From: Diplosphaera chodatii
Lineage: Eukaryota; Chlorophyta; Trebouxiophyceae; Prasiolales; Stichococcaceae
DNA length: 64,000 nucleotides
Assembly: GCA_032358165.1 (NCBI GenBank)
Contig: JAALGY010000031.1
Span: 1,488,001-1,552,000, forward strand
Reading direction: 5' to 3'
The stretch's first letter is position 1. Each line of letters starts with the position of its first letter. Positions 48,501-60,422 of this stretch are shown here, piece after piece. The position numbers and the translations under genes are program-made. Below the pieces are notes generated by a model, which did not search any database, was not told where the DNA came from, and saw nothing but the letters and a program-made list of their open reading frames with translations.

Positions 48501-51500
48501 TAAAGATACCCAAAAGCTGGCGCACGCATCACCGCCTCACTTTGCAGGTGCCAAAGCATGCCCTGCTGATGGCGCTCGACCACCGGCCGACGCCCGACCT
48601 GGCGGCCTTCTGCTCGGTGCTGGCGACCCTGAAGCAGGGCACGCGCGTGGCACTGCAGTTCCGCACTGCCGCTGAGCGCCGGCGCCCCTCCACTGTCTCG
48701 ATGCACATCGACTGGCGCTGGTGCGCAGCGGACCTGCCACCCCGGTTCCAGTGAAGACTGTTTGCAGGGGTTGGCGCTTGCTTGGTCGACATGAGCAATC
48801 CGGAAGGTACTGGAAACGGGGACACTTCATGCAACCTGCAACTGCGTGGTCTGCAGGAATGGACAGCCAGCAATTTGGCGCCGCAACCATGCGGCTGGGC
48901 GGTGGGACCACGATCGTGACTTCACGGCATTCGCCGGCGCAACCGTGCCGCCCCCTCCAAAGCCCACCCTGCAGCCAGCGGCCTCATTGCAGGCACTGCT
49001 CATGTGTTCGGAGATGACATCTGATTGGCCATACAGACGTCAGTGCTGGTTGCGCCTGGCTGGGTGGAGGGCAGCACAGGGCGGCTCAGGACCCCAAGGC
49101 TGCTGACGACACGACTCTGAGGTGATTGCAGGCCGCCCAGTCGCTTGAGACGGCGCTGTCGGCGCCAGTGTCTACGCCGCCTGCCAGCCCCAGCCGAGCA
49201 GCCACTGCAAATGGCACCGCAGGCGGCGGTGCTCCAAAAGAGCTGGAGCTCAGTGCCAAAGACTACGAGCAGCGGCTGCGCGCTTGCATGGTGCAGGTGT
49301 GTGCTGCATCTGTTGTTGTCCGCATTAATGGATTCCGTGCAAGCTGAGAGGCCATGTGCTCGTCTGCCGTGCGTTAAACCATCTGTTCCAAGTGCACAGC
49401 TTGAAGTGGACCTGCCAGTCGTGGCGCTGCCCGATGGTATCCACTCCACCAGCTTCAGAGGTGATACCGAGTGCAAATGCAACTGAAGCTGCACTTCCGC
49501 TAGACCTTTGCATCTGCTCACCAGCAGGGGTTGCCAGCAGCCATGCAGATGGCACCTTGAGAGCACCGATCAAGGGGAGGCCGCACAGTTCGTCACAGTG
49601 CACCACAGAACACTGTGTTGGTGCAGGCGCTGGCATCATTGTGCACCTGGACGAGCGCACCGGCCTGGTCCTGGTGGATCGCAACACGGTGTGCATCGCG
49701 GCTGGCGACGTCATCGTGTCCTTCTGTGCCTTTCCATCGGAGGCGCCAGCCGCCGTCCGCTTCTTGCACCCGCTGCACAACTGGGCCATCGTGTCCTTTG
49801 ATGTTGCAGACCTTCCGGTCGAGGTGAGTCCTCTCCTAAGAGGTCAGGGGTTGCTGTGTGTCTGTGTCACCAGCGTTCGACTGTTCTTCATCCCTGGGTG
49901 CCAGGCCTTCTGCACAGTCGGTTGAGGAATTTGCACGACACCTCCATCTGTATATTTCCCTGTCTCATATTTCAACAGTATATGATCGAGTATGTAAACC
50001 CTTGCAGGCTCGGCAGAAGTTGCAGGCAGCAGAGGTACAGCCGGAGCCGGGCCTGGCAAGGGGTGACAGCGTGTGGCTGGCAGGCCTCAACTCTGGCCAC
50101 GCCATTGCCCGCCGCCGCAGCACCGTCATATCAGCGACCCACGGCGTCGCGTTGGCACACCCGCATGTGCCCCGCTTCCGCGCAGTGCACGAAGAGGTCA
50201 GCATCTGCCTGACGTTCTGGCCTCACCATGTGGCTTGACCTGCCTTAAAAGCGCTGGCACACTTCATCGTACATCAGGCAAACATCTGCAGTAACCTCTG
50301 CCCTCTCCATAGCACATGATACCTACGCAGGTCATCAAGCTGGACCACGACTTTGGCACAGCGGTCTCGGGTGTGTTGACTGACAGCCAGGCGCGGGTGC
50401 TTGCCCTGTGGGGCTCCTACTCCGAGCAGGCAGGCACCCTTGCACCCTGGCACACCTGCAGCTTGTCCCCTTTCGTGTCAGGTCGGCATGCACCTTGCTG
50501 GCGCCCATCTGAGCGGTGCTATGCAGCTTCACGGTTGTCTGCATGTTTTGACACGTTGGAGTTTGCTGAACAGATCCACAAGGAGGAGCATGAATGGGTG
50601 GCGGGCACAGCAGCGCGGACCTTTGCCCCGTGGGTCAGCCGCGTGCTGGCGGCGATGCAGCCACAGCGGTCTGCTGCCCCAGACAAGCAGCTGGCCAGTC
50701 GCGCAGACATCTCAGTGAGGGTGAGCTGCCTCTGAACAAGCAGATAAGCAGGTTGTGCTGGAGGCAGGCAGCATATCTGGAGGCATCATGACAGATAGGC
50801 CTCCCGCTGGCAGTCAGCTGCGTGCAAAACGCTGTGATGCAAGTCATGTGTCTGCTTGCTCACATTTATGTCCGAGTCCCAGGTGCTGGACGCCGAGCTG
50901 CGGGGCCTGGGCCTCGCCAAGGCCAGGCACCAGGGCCTGCCCCCCGAGTGGGTGGCGCGCCTCGCGGAATGGGACCCTGAGCGCCGCCAGGTGCGCTCTG
51001 CACCGACTGACAGCGGCACTGCAGATGATGACGCCACAGATGGAACGCTATCGGATGTGAGCGGGGGCGAACATCGGCTGACCACTGTGAGCGAGAGAGT
51101 GCAGGGTGCCTGCTGTGTCTGATGCGACAGCAAAGGCACGGTTGACGGCCTTGGTGCCTGGGGCCGCCCGCAGGTGCTCAAGGTGGTCAGCTGCGTGGCG
51201 GGCAGCGACGCGCAGCGGGCCCTCCAGCCGGGGGACCTCCTGCTGGCGGTGAACGGGCAGCCAGTCACCAGCTTCCCCGCGCTGGACGCCCTGCTGGCTG
51301 GCCTGTCCCAGGGCGCAGCATCGCTGCCAGCAGGAGTGCACAGCAGCCAGGCAGCCAAGCAGGGGCCCAAGGTGGATGCATTGTACGCCAAGTATGCCGT
51401 ACTGCTGCTGCAGGTGTGTCAGACAGACCTAACGTATGTGTGGCCAACCTGGAAAGTCCAAGTCAGCCTGCATCTTGTGCAGGGGCAGCAGCAGCAGCAG

Positions 51501-52751
51501 CAGCAAAGTGCTGGCACTCGCATTGCGGGTGCAGCTGAAAGTGAGCCGCCTGCAAAGCGGCTGCGCAGCGACTGCGGTGGGACGACAACGCCGGCAGCGA
51601 GCAGCAACGACGGCCGCCATGGCCAGCCGCAGGTGGGTGATTCCAGGGTCACGCAGCTTGGCCCTTCCCTGCTGCAGGATTGAGTTGCCCTGCGCTTTGC
51701 CTGGCCTGCTCACATTGGCTGCAGCATCAGTATCAAGGCCCGCACGCCTACCGGCTACGTGCTTTGCAGTCTCCAGCTTCTGCAGCCTGGCGCATTGTGT
51801 GCCTGCATCGCCTGCAGGTCGTGGCCACGGTGTGCAGGGAGGGCACCCTGCAGGAGGTGGCGGTGCGGCTGGGGGTGGAGTCGCCGCTGGGCACCACCTC
51901 GGTGGTGCACTTCTGCGGCGCCCAGTTCCAGGTGCCGACAACAAATCCCTGCGCATGCTCACTGTGAGCGCGGCTTTCTCGGCAATCCGACAACAAATCT
52001 TGATGCTGTCCTGCTTCAACGCCGGCGCTGCTGCACGAGCGCCTGCCGCTGGTGGTCTTGCAGTAGGTGTCAGCTGAGGCGAGGTTGCAGGTGTTGCGAT
52101 CGCATGTGTGGCCGGACTGTGCAGGCGAGCCACCGGGCTGTGCGGGAGCTGGGGTTCCTGCCCGCGGAGGGCGGCGTCTTCATCAGCCGCTGGCACCATG
52201 GCTCGCCGGCGCACCGCTACGGCCTCTTCGGGCTGCACTGGCTCACGCAGCTGGACAGCCGCCCCACACCAGGTGCATGGCTTCGCCAGCCGCCGGCCGT
52301 CCCAAACTAGTGCCTGGTGGCAAGACCGTCTGAGGGATGCTGCTGCTGCTGAGCTGAGCATCGCATCAGTGTTTGCACACCGGGTCCACTGTCCAGCCTG
52401 GTCGCTCCCTGCAGATTTGGAGGCGTTCGTGGCGATTGCCCGCTCGCTTGCAGACCAGACCTTCGTTCGATGCACGCTTGTAGAGCTGCACTCTGCTAAG
52501 GTGGGCGCACCAGGGCATGGACTCATTTGTTGCTAATCGATGCAGCAGATGCATGCAGATGTGCAGCGTGCAGACCATCCAGATGCGACCATGTGACGAT
52601 TGCCTGTGTGCAGGTCAAGGTCGTGTCTGTGAAGACAGATCTACGCTATTGGCCTTGCTGGCAGCTGTCGCTGGACGCTGCAACTGGCGAGTGGCGGCGC
52701 GAGCTGCTCAGCACCGCGGACAGCAATCCGCCCCGTGCTGCCGGCAGCTGA
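45529..52751 (+). CDS. DEG7: DEG7-type serine protease
   Basis: Large Deg/HtrA protease; in plants DEG7 acts in the chloroplast stroma in photosystem II repair, and fungal relatives (Nma111) are nuclear. Starts at 45529 ([15 protein letters not shown]). The first protease domain has a full triad: His in [11 protein letters not shown], Asp in [10 protein letters not shown] and Ser in [17 protein letters not shown] domain follows ([20 protein letters not shown]), then a second, degenerate protease-like half ([33 protein letters not shown]) without a visible triad, another PDZ ([18 protein letters not shown]), and a C-terminal part ending [15 protein letters not shown]. This doubled architecture is specific to DEG7. 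One intron (45711-45896) begins GC instead of GT. A basic [11 protein letters not shown] stretch near 51541 could be a nuclear signal. Confidence 0.93.
51485..51505. repeat. CAG repeat in DEG7
   Basis: Seven GCA units at the start of a DEG7 exon encode a short glutamine run (GQQQQQQQ) just after the acceptor. The frame stays open on both sides. Confidence 0.85.
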
Positions 52752-53488
52752 GCCAACGCAGATGCGATGCAGGTTGGGAGGCAGGGCCATGTTCCTGGGT
52801 GGCGGGAGCTGAATGGCGGAAGTTGGCGTACATAATGTGATGGGTGTGTGGCAAGTTGGGTATTTGTGTAATCCGGCCATGCGGCAGGGGATCTGAGCAG
52901 ATCAGCAACAGAACGAGCTGCGCGCCGCATGAAGATGGCTGAAGTCGGCAGAAGCCCGTGGTAACAGCTGCAGACCAGTCTTCACTTCTAAGGCCTTCCT
53001 CGGCAGGAAGAGTGTACTGTGCTCCTTATCACAGGGGCACCGTCAAATGTTGGTCAATTCGTTTGCTGGTGTGGCAACAGTGTGTTGACTGATCAACGTA
53101 GGGTCAGCTGACATGTGAGGTCAGGGAGTTGTTTCGGAGCTGTTTCATTGCCGACAGGCACCCGTAAGATTTTCGTGCCAGAAGCGAGGTGTCCAGAGCA
53201 AATGACGACCTCCATGAAAAAACGATGCTGGAACAGCCTGGCAGATGATCTAAGCTGGTCGAACCATGAGACATTCTGCAGGCACACACAGCACCAGTTA
53301 GACGCTTGTCCCTGAGTGCCATGGCACAGATCATGCCAAGGCTTGACACGAGGGCTTACCAACTTCTTACGACATGGGCGCACCTGTTCCCGAACTTGGG
53401 TAGACTTTCAGCATTGAACCAACGACTTGGACGCCATCGCCTCTGATTCCAGCGACTATCGCCCATAACGGTGTTGGCGGTTTCACAT
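52752..53488. terminator. Convergent 3' region, DEG7 / small basic protein
   Basis: This 737-base stretch between converging stops is among the longest gaps in the window. I found no exon-like frame, repeat or RNA structure. It is also AT-richer than its neighbours between 53100 and 53500. Confidence 0.4.
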
Positions 53489-54353
53489 CTATTGCACTGC
53501 CTTGCTTGCACCCTTTTTACGCTTTGTCTTGGGACGCTTGAACGGGGAGTGAAGTCTGGTTACTGCAGCCGCCACAGTCTCTGCTTTCGCGGCTGGCTTC
53601 TGTTTGGCTGTGAATGCAGCAGCTCGACCTGACTCCTCCTCAGAGTGGTCATCACCATCTGCAACGATGGCAAAGGGTCTTTGATTGACATGTCGTCATA
53701 ATCTACAGTTGCTGGCTGTTGCGGATGCTGATCACATGACGGCGGTGGTCAAGCCTGCACACCCAGACCTTGCTGTAGTGACCGGCCAGCGCTGCCGTCT
53801 GCTTGTGATTGCTGCGCGCCGCTGTCCCGCGTGCGCGCCAGACGCTTGCGCAGCTGTGCCTCCATCCCCACCGCTGTACCTTTACCCTGCATGATCGAGC
53901 TGTCCTGACCCCCATGACCAAGCTTGGCATGTGCGCTGAACGATGTAAAAGGTCCCTGCGTCTATACCTTCCAATGCAAGCCTCATTGGCAGCAAGTGCC
54001 ATGACGAGGCCCCCTGCTCCCCAGACACGCGGGAGCTGTTTCGCGCCTTGTGATGCGGAAGGAAGCTGGCGCCGAGGCCCAGCCCCGCGGGCCGCGGCTT
54101 GGCCACCTCAACGCCACCGTCGTCCAGCTTGGGGTTCATACCTTTCTTGGCCAGCCACTTCTGCGCCTGAATGGCGACAGCAACCCCAAGGCTTGAATGA
54201 AATCCTGTTGACAATGCTGCGCACGATCAGTCTGCCGGCGATGCAGGAGCTCATGCGACTCACCATCTTCAAAGCCTCGCTGGAGGGCGCAACGACTGAC
54301 TCAGCTGTGTCATTGGACGTCATGCGTGATACCAGCGCGTGCTCTACTTCCAT
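53489..54353 (-). CDS. Small basic protein of unknown function, probably nuclear/nucleolar
   Basis: Four exons join in phase. Exon 1 from the ATG at 54353: MEVEHALVSRMTSNDTAESV, ending at a GTGAGT donor. Exon 2: AQKWLAKKGMNPKLDDGG then KPRPAGLGLGASFLPHHKA. Exon 3: GKGTAVGMEAQLRKRLARTR, ending GRSLQQ. Exon 4: DGDDHSEEESGRAAAFTAKQ and then a strongly basic end (FKRPKTKRKKGASKA) to the TAG at 53489. The Gly-rich LGLGA element resembles but does not match a G-patch, whose GWxxGxGLG core is absent. The acidic patch followed by a lysine-rich tail is typical of nucleolar proteins. I do not recognise the family. Confidence 0.68.
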
Positions 54354-55324
54354 GATTGCGGCTGCATCACCACTTAAATGGCTGACGCGATGCAGTGCAT
54401 CTACTGCATTAAGATGTGCTCAAGCTGTGTAAGCCATGCAATCTAGACACAGCACCGTCATTTCTGATGACGCTGCATGGCCACAACTGGTCTCGATGTC
54501 GTCGTGCAAACGACCTGTGCACATGCTGAAATTGGCGCACGCACTCTTCATCCCATACCCCATCCGTCCTGCCGTCAATCATGTGTTCGGCTGTTCAAGC
54601 ATTCCACTGACACCTCATTCTGGGGCCTGGCTGTGTGTCGTTGTTCATGTATGCACGGCGCTATGGCAGCACAGGTATGTAGCTACATGCCAGTTCATTG
54701 ACCGTGCAGCAGCGGATGCAGCAACTTGCCAACTGCAGCACCACAATTGCTGTGGGCTGTGCAGCACATAAACCAGAACGCAGCAGCCAGTTGCATTAAC
54801 ACAACAGCAGTCCTGTAATATACACCAAGAGCCGGGCCGCACACCACCTCCCGCCGAAAATCCGGCAATATTATCTGCACAGAGGAGCACTCTACTGCTG
54901 ATCGCTCTCAATTCGCTAAAAACCAAAGTGCGACATGTCCTGCCGGTGTGCATCTCCTGTTGGTGAGGAGGTCTCTGATCAACCGCCTCTCTCCTCTTGC
55001 AAACCCTGCGGCGCTCATGCCCACAACCTCACTCGCTCTGTAAGAATGCTGACGCAGCTGCAGCAACGCAGTTTCTGCGCCTGCTGCACCTGCTGCTGAT
55101 GCTGCTGTCGCTGCTCTCCAAGAATCTGATCAGGTTTGCAAAGATGTCATGCTGTGGTGTCGCGCATGCGCTGTCAATCGTCCAACTCCTACTCGAGCTG
55201 CTGCCGCTACTGCTGTGATCATCTGACACCTCTGGTGCTGGTCTGCAGCAGGCCTCGCTGTTGCTGGCTGCACCCACTACGAGTGTCTGATGGCCCCTTG
55301 CTGTGCTGCAGGCGAGTCACCGTC
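54354..55324. other. Unexplained region
   Basis: Nearly 1 kb without a recognisable gene. It would include the promoter of the small basic protein. Frames on both strands are Cys/Ser-rich and look random. A CTG/CTC-rich tract at 55080-55215 gives Leu- or Ser-rich readings on either strand and is not evidence of coding. Confidence 0.35.
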
Positions 55325-57103
55325 TCAACAGGAGCTGCCCAGGATCAGGAGCCCCGCTCGCCGCTGCTGCCGCCGCCGCGTGGGTGCCTGCACCGAGGGC
55401 AACGCGCGCGCGGGCACGGGCGTCCTGGTGGCGACCGTCGCACCCCTGCGGAGGCGGGTGCTGCTCACCGCGGCAGCCGCCAGCGCCGCAGAACCCGCCT
55501 TCTGGCTGGCCGCACGGAGCATCGCACCCGTGCTGCGCAGGCTCTCGCCGATGCTGCCCAGGAATGACGCCTCGGGGACGGCCACCACTGCAGCCGCTCC
55601 AACAGCCGCCGTGGCCGCCGCCCGCACCCTTGGCAGCGGCTTGGGCGCTGTGACAGCGCGCGCAAGCGCCGTCGACGACGCCGCGGTGCGGAAGCCCGCA
55701 GACCTTGCGGCGACTGCTGCATTCGCGCCTCCGGCCGCGTGCCTGGCAGCAGCTGCACGCCAGGGCAGGCCGTGCAGCGCGGGCTGCAGCCGTGTCGCCC
55801 ACCGCGCGGCGTAGCGGCGGCCGCCCAGGGCCGCCCACACGGCCAGTGCTGTCTGGGTGGCGCGCTGCATGAGCATGACTTCCAGACTCAGCCCTGTGCT
55901 TCAGGGACAGGGCATACATAGTGCAGCTGGCATTGCGCTACTTGCGGGAAGGTGCGTCTGGCATAGCTCCCCAACATGCTGCAGTACATGGCGCTGAAGG
56001 GTCGTGTCCACACAGCACCTGGATGCGCGGCCACTGGCCCACATCGGTGAAGTTGTGCGCCACCAACACCAGGCGGTCCGTCCATGCAAGCGCACTTCTG
56101 GAGGCAGTATATATCTGCATGCAGGTCGGCACAGCGAATCACACAAGCTCAGCACCACCAGGGCATGCCTCGATTTATGTGTGCTAATGTACACAGCGCA
56201 GTATTGCACATGCAACCCACCTCACGCGTTGCCTTGCGCGTGATGCCCTCAACTCCCGTGGCGTACTGCACCAGGTTGTTCGTATAATGCCTGCACGGCA
56301 ACAGGTAGCGTATCAAGGGGAGTGTGCAGCAGTGTGCAGCTGAGTACACATCGAAGCCGGAAGACTCCAAGGTGCGAGTGCGTGAGCCCACCGGCAATCA
56401 CTCTTGTGGAGGAGGTAGAGGTTATTCTGCAGCGAGTTGAAGCTGCGAATGTCGCGCATGCTGAGCTTCGTCCGCCCAACAAACATGCTGGACTCTGGCA
56501 TCTCGATGAGCTGCAGCACATGGACAGGTGAGGTTGTCAGGCGGGTCATCTGGTACTGTTGGGAACCACCAGGTGGCATCTTCAGATGCTTTGGAGATAC
56601 CCGCCCTGAAGATGCCATGTGTTCAAATCAATTGTATGCAACAGCTGGGCCTGGCAGGATCAAACGACCCACCGGCATCTCCCGCACTTCGCCAGGCGTG
56701 CCCTTGGGCAGCGGCTGCACACGGGCCAGTCGTTTGCGGCCCCATACCCACAAACTCTCCCGCGCTGGTGTGAACGCAATGTCCCGACCGCCGACTGGCC
56801 CAAAGTCCAATGACGTCAGGGTCCCGTCGCGGGGGTGCCGGATCACCTGCACAGCGACAGCATGTTGCAGTGTGATCCGCGCTCTGCCACACAGCATGCT
56901 CCAGGATGCAGCAGGGTTTGCAAGCTGCAGGGTGTAATCACCGTGTAGTAGTGCTGGCATCCAATGTCCCGCAGCAGCCCGTTTTTCAAGCCCTCCGGCA
57001 CGTGCGGCAGCTTGCACTGCAGTGCCCTGGTTGCCACGTACACCTCAAGACCCTCTTCTGCGGAACTAAGCGTCGGTGTGGAGGCGCTCCGCCGCATTGA
57101 CAT
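55325..57103 (-). CDS. Uncharacterised multi-exon gene (tentative)
   Basis: Several exon-like pieces bounded by plausible splice sites lie on this strand. In order: LEVYVATRALQCKLPHVPEG and GLLRDIGCQHYYT; after an intron, VIRHPRDGTLTSLDFGPVGG and LWVWGRKRLARVQPLPKGTP; then LIEMPESSMFVGRTKLSMRD and FNSLQNNLYLLHK; then HYTNNLVQYATGVEGITRKA; then WTDRLVLVAHNFTDVGQWPR; and an Ala/Arg-rich end (RATQTALAVWAALGGRRYAA onward) to a stop at 55325. I cannot assign a family. The start at 57103 (MSMRRSASTPTLSS) and some joints are guesses. The last Ala-rich exon is open on both strands, so its strand is not secure. Confidence 0.35.
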
Positions 57104-58453
57104 ACCTGCAGGCGGCCCTGCCCGGGCCAAATGGCGCACTCCTGCAGTGTAGGGCATTCAAAGTGACTAGCAACCGCATACTTTAGAAGATGCCATCGCA
57201 GAACGGGCCTGATTGCAACTCTTCCTTTTCACAGATCACAGCGTTCTCAACGAAGTTTGGATCACGCACTATGTGTGTCGAGCTTGACAAACTACCACGC
57301 AAGCGCGCAGGGCATTGAGCCGTGCTGCATCCACGATCAAAGATGGTCGCAGGGCCTGCAATACGAGCGTTGTAGGTAACCGCTGTCAAGTGCTGCTCTT
57401 CGCCAACACGTCCTGTGCGTTTGCGGTCGCGGCCGGTTTGCTCACCACAAAGCTAGGTGAGACCAATGTAGCGGCTGCCGCGGCTGCAGCACCCTCGTCT
57501 GAGCAGCTGCTAAAGTCGGGCAGCCAACAGGTTCCAGAACATCGAGGACTGACAATCCTGACGCCGCTGCGTTACAATTCAAAAGGGCAGACTTACCGCA
57601 GGCAACAGACGTGCTGACGCTCCCGGCCGTGCGGATGGCGCGGTCACGCTCCGCTGACCAAACGGGAGAATGGACGGTGGACGCGCTTGGCGGCAGCTGG
57701 TTCCACTTCACGGAATGCGGCGTCAGCGACCTGCGCTGTGCTGCACACTACTGCTTGTATCGCGGCTCAGAGGCGCTTGAAGAACTGCAAGGCAATGACA
57801 GCATCAGCGGAGGTCCTGCAAGCCCTCTCGTCAAGCTCGCTGACGGGGGAATGGGAACTTGTCTGCCCCTGTGCGATCAGTACCAACATTCGGGTGCCGA
57901 TCGGATGCTTTCGTTGTACACGTGCAGTGCGGTGCGTAGGTCGACTTCCCAGCTCGCGCACTTGTTTGGGGGGTTCCACACTTGCAGCATCTGCACCCCT
58001 ATCTGACCGAACAACATAACCTGCTTGCCATGTTCCGGAGTTGTCCTGCTGTGCCTCTAGCAATCTGACTGCCAGTTTTCCGGTCAGAGGAGACGCATAG
58101 CTTGTCTTGGCGGGTGGCGACCCAGTCGATCACCATGCTGCACCGAGTGCACCATTCCTCGGAATGTCGCGCCTGCGCAGATAGCATGCGGCACTTGTCA
58201 GGTCGATCAAAGCCGCAAATTTGCGCACAGCCAGCAGGACCGCGTCTGCACAGCTGCAGCTCTGCAGGACTCTATGGGAAGAGGGTGGAGTTGGCCAGGC
58301 GCGGGCTGCGCGCCTCATTCACACGGCATCGGATGTCATGCCGAGCTGACAGCGCCGTGAGCAGCGACGAGGTGCATCAATAATCAAGTGCTTCAGTGCC
58401 CTGTGCTTGCGTATCTCGAGCGCCATTGCATGCTGATTGTCCAGCACCAGGTC
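57104..58453. other. Unresolved region with coding-like pieces on both strands
   Basis: About 1.35 kb where I cannot place a gene. On the minus strand a long open stretch (57767 to about 58090) includes SPLTGKLAVRLLEAQQDNSG, and another frame at about 57905-57990 reads QVWNPPNKCASWEVDLRTAL. On the plus strand, 57350-57590 reads FAVAAGLLTTKLGETN and 57640-57730 reads DQTGEWTVDALGGSWFHF. On the plus strand near 58186-58370, an Arg/Ser-rich frame could be a transit-peptide exon of the downstream glucokinase, ending SSDE at a GTGCAT donor. None of these is decisive. Confidence 0.35.
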
Positions 58454-60422
58454 ATGCCTGAAACCGCATTGCAATTTGGCGGAGCATTTGTTCTAACCTC
58501 ACAGCCGTCGCTCTGTGGCACATCACAGACCGTGGTGCTGGTGGGTGACATCGGGGGCACAAACTGCCGACTGGTGCTGGAGCGCATAGTCAACGGCCAG
58601 AGCGACGAGATTCTGTTCCAGAAGGTGCAGCAACCATTGCCGAATTCACACATAGTGTGTCAACTGCAGTCCTACAACAAGAGGCAGAGACCGACCAGTG
58701 GCATGGACCTGCAGGTGTATCCGACGGCAGATTATCACAGCTTTGAGGATGCACTGGATGCGCTGTATTCCGAGGAGGTGGTGCAGCAGCACCCGCCGCA
58801 GTCGGCTGCCCTGGCCGTCGCTGGTCCAGTCATCAACAACTGCTGTAAAATGACCAACCTGGGATGGGTCATCAATGGACAGGAGCTGTCACAGCACCAT
58901 GGCATCCTGTGAGTGCTCGAACTGTCACGGGTCTGGCTTTGACACTCGCATCCACGGGGGCCCGAGCATGCTGGGGCAGATCATAGCATGTGCGTACCCC
59001 GCTCATGTCAAGTGCCTTACGGAGTGCAGGTTTGCGGTGCTGAATGATTTCGAGGCAGTGGGTTATGGAGTGTCAGTGGTTCCTGAAGAGGACACAGTCG
59101 TACTCAACGATGCGGCTATTGTATCCACGGCAAGTGACAACGTCCTGCTGATGTTGGCCAGCTCTGCACAAACCAACTGCTGCCCTGATGCCTCTTGTTG
59201 TAAATTTGAAAAGCATGCGTGTGCATGACCGGCAACCTTTTGCCTTGCCATGTGGCTGAGGCCACACACTCCTGCAGGCGCCCAAAGCAGTGTTGGGGCC
59301 GGGCACAGGCCTCGGGCAGGCCATCATGGTGTTTGAGCGCAGCTTTGGCGGCTACAGGTGCAGCATTGGTTTGTGGTGGTGAAGTCTCACTTCAGGCAGT
59401 CATTACAGAGTGGCCTCTGAGGCCACGTGGTAGCTCATCCAAATAAAGGCCTAGCGCACAGATGCATGCAATTGGTCTGGCTGTGACTGCGCAGGGTGTG
59501 GCCATCGGAAGGCTCGCACGCTGCGTTTGCTCCACGAGGTTGGAAGCAGCGGAGCCTGGCAGCCTTTGCTGAGAAGGAGCTGGGGCAGCACTGCGAAATC
59601 GAGCATGTGAGCATCGCAACTCCTTCAATATGTAAGCCGTCATGTTGTTGTGCTACAGCTTGGCCTCCCAACGATGCAGCTTCGAGGACGCATACTATGA
59701 ATCCACACCAGGTGGCATGCGGCAGTGGGCTGGAGCGCATCTGCCGCTTCCTGCAGTCGGACCCCTGCGAGGCGCATCTCGATCACAGCCCCTACGTGAG
59801 CGCGTGTGGGCCGCTGCATGGGTTGCACTTGGCCGCCGGGCTGTGCATTTGGAGCAATTGTAGTGGGTCGGTCGCCCTTGCCAAAGCACTGTTGCCGTCT
59901 TGCTGGCCCAGGAGTCGCCCAGTGCGATCTCAAAGGCAGCGCTCAGCGGCAGCGATGACAAGGCGTCAGAAGCTGTCGACATGTTCCTAGCGATCATTGG
60001 CGCTGAGGCAGGGCACATGGGGCTGCGCCTGCTGGCCAAGGGTGGTGTGTATATCTGCGGCGGCATCACGCCCAAGGTCAGGTCCACTGTGCTCTAGAAT
60101 GGCATGCTTTGCCTGCCGTCGAGCATCATGAGAGGCATTGATATACAGCAAGCGCAAACCTGGCAGCGGGGTTTGTGTCTGTTGGTGTGGATCTCCATCA
60201 TCGCTGTTGAGTGATATATTGAACTTGTCGGGCCTGCAGCTGCTGGACCGTATAATGGAGGGCGGCCTGCTGGAGGCGTTTCTGGACCGCGGGGCACGCT
60301 TTGCTCCTGTGCTGAAGGACATCCCCCTAATCGTTGTGACCAACGACCAGCTTGGGCTGCTGGGCGCGCGCCAGTATGCGCTCAAGCTTCTGGACGTGGA
60401 CAACACCGAGGTGACACCCTGA
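58454..60422 (+). CDS. GLK: Bacterial-type glucokinase (Glk family)
   Basis: ATP-dependent glucose phosphorylation by the bacterial/cyanobacterial-type enzyme, unrelated in subfamily to plant hexokinase. The phosphate-binding motif VVLVGDIGGTNCRLVLE opens the domain at about 58533. Then come DALYSEEVVQQHPPQSAALA, VAGPVINNCCKMTNLGW, FAVLNDFEAVGYGV (catalytic Asp in LNDFEA), LGPGTGLGQAI, WPSEGSHAAFAPR, VACGSGLERICRFL, KGGVYICGGITPK and a final exon ending LLDVDNTEVTP at 60422. Whether the N-terminus starts at the ATG at 58454 (MPETALQFGG, in frame) or is supplied by an upstream exon spliced at 58529 is open. Length fits a normal Glk core of about 330 residues. Confidence 0.9.

Noticed and set aside
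53882..54214. G-patch domain in the small basic protein
   Set aside because: Only a GLGLGA element is present; the hydrophobic-x-x-x-a-GWxxGxGLG core is missing.
55290..55814. A 174-codon plus-strand frame rich in Ala and Arg
   Set aside because: High-GC DNA here is open on both strands; the plus frame has no supporting exon neighbours. The strand remains uncertain and is stated as such in the feature.
57687..58019. A plastid-lipid-associated (fibrillin) fragment reading LTGEWELV
   Set aside because: The match is eight residues only, and no neighbouring exon continues the fibrillin pattern.
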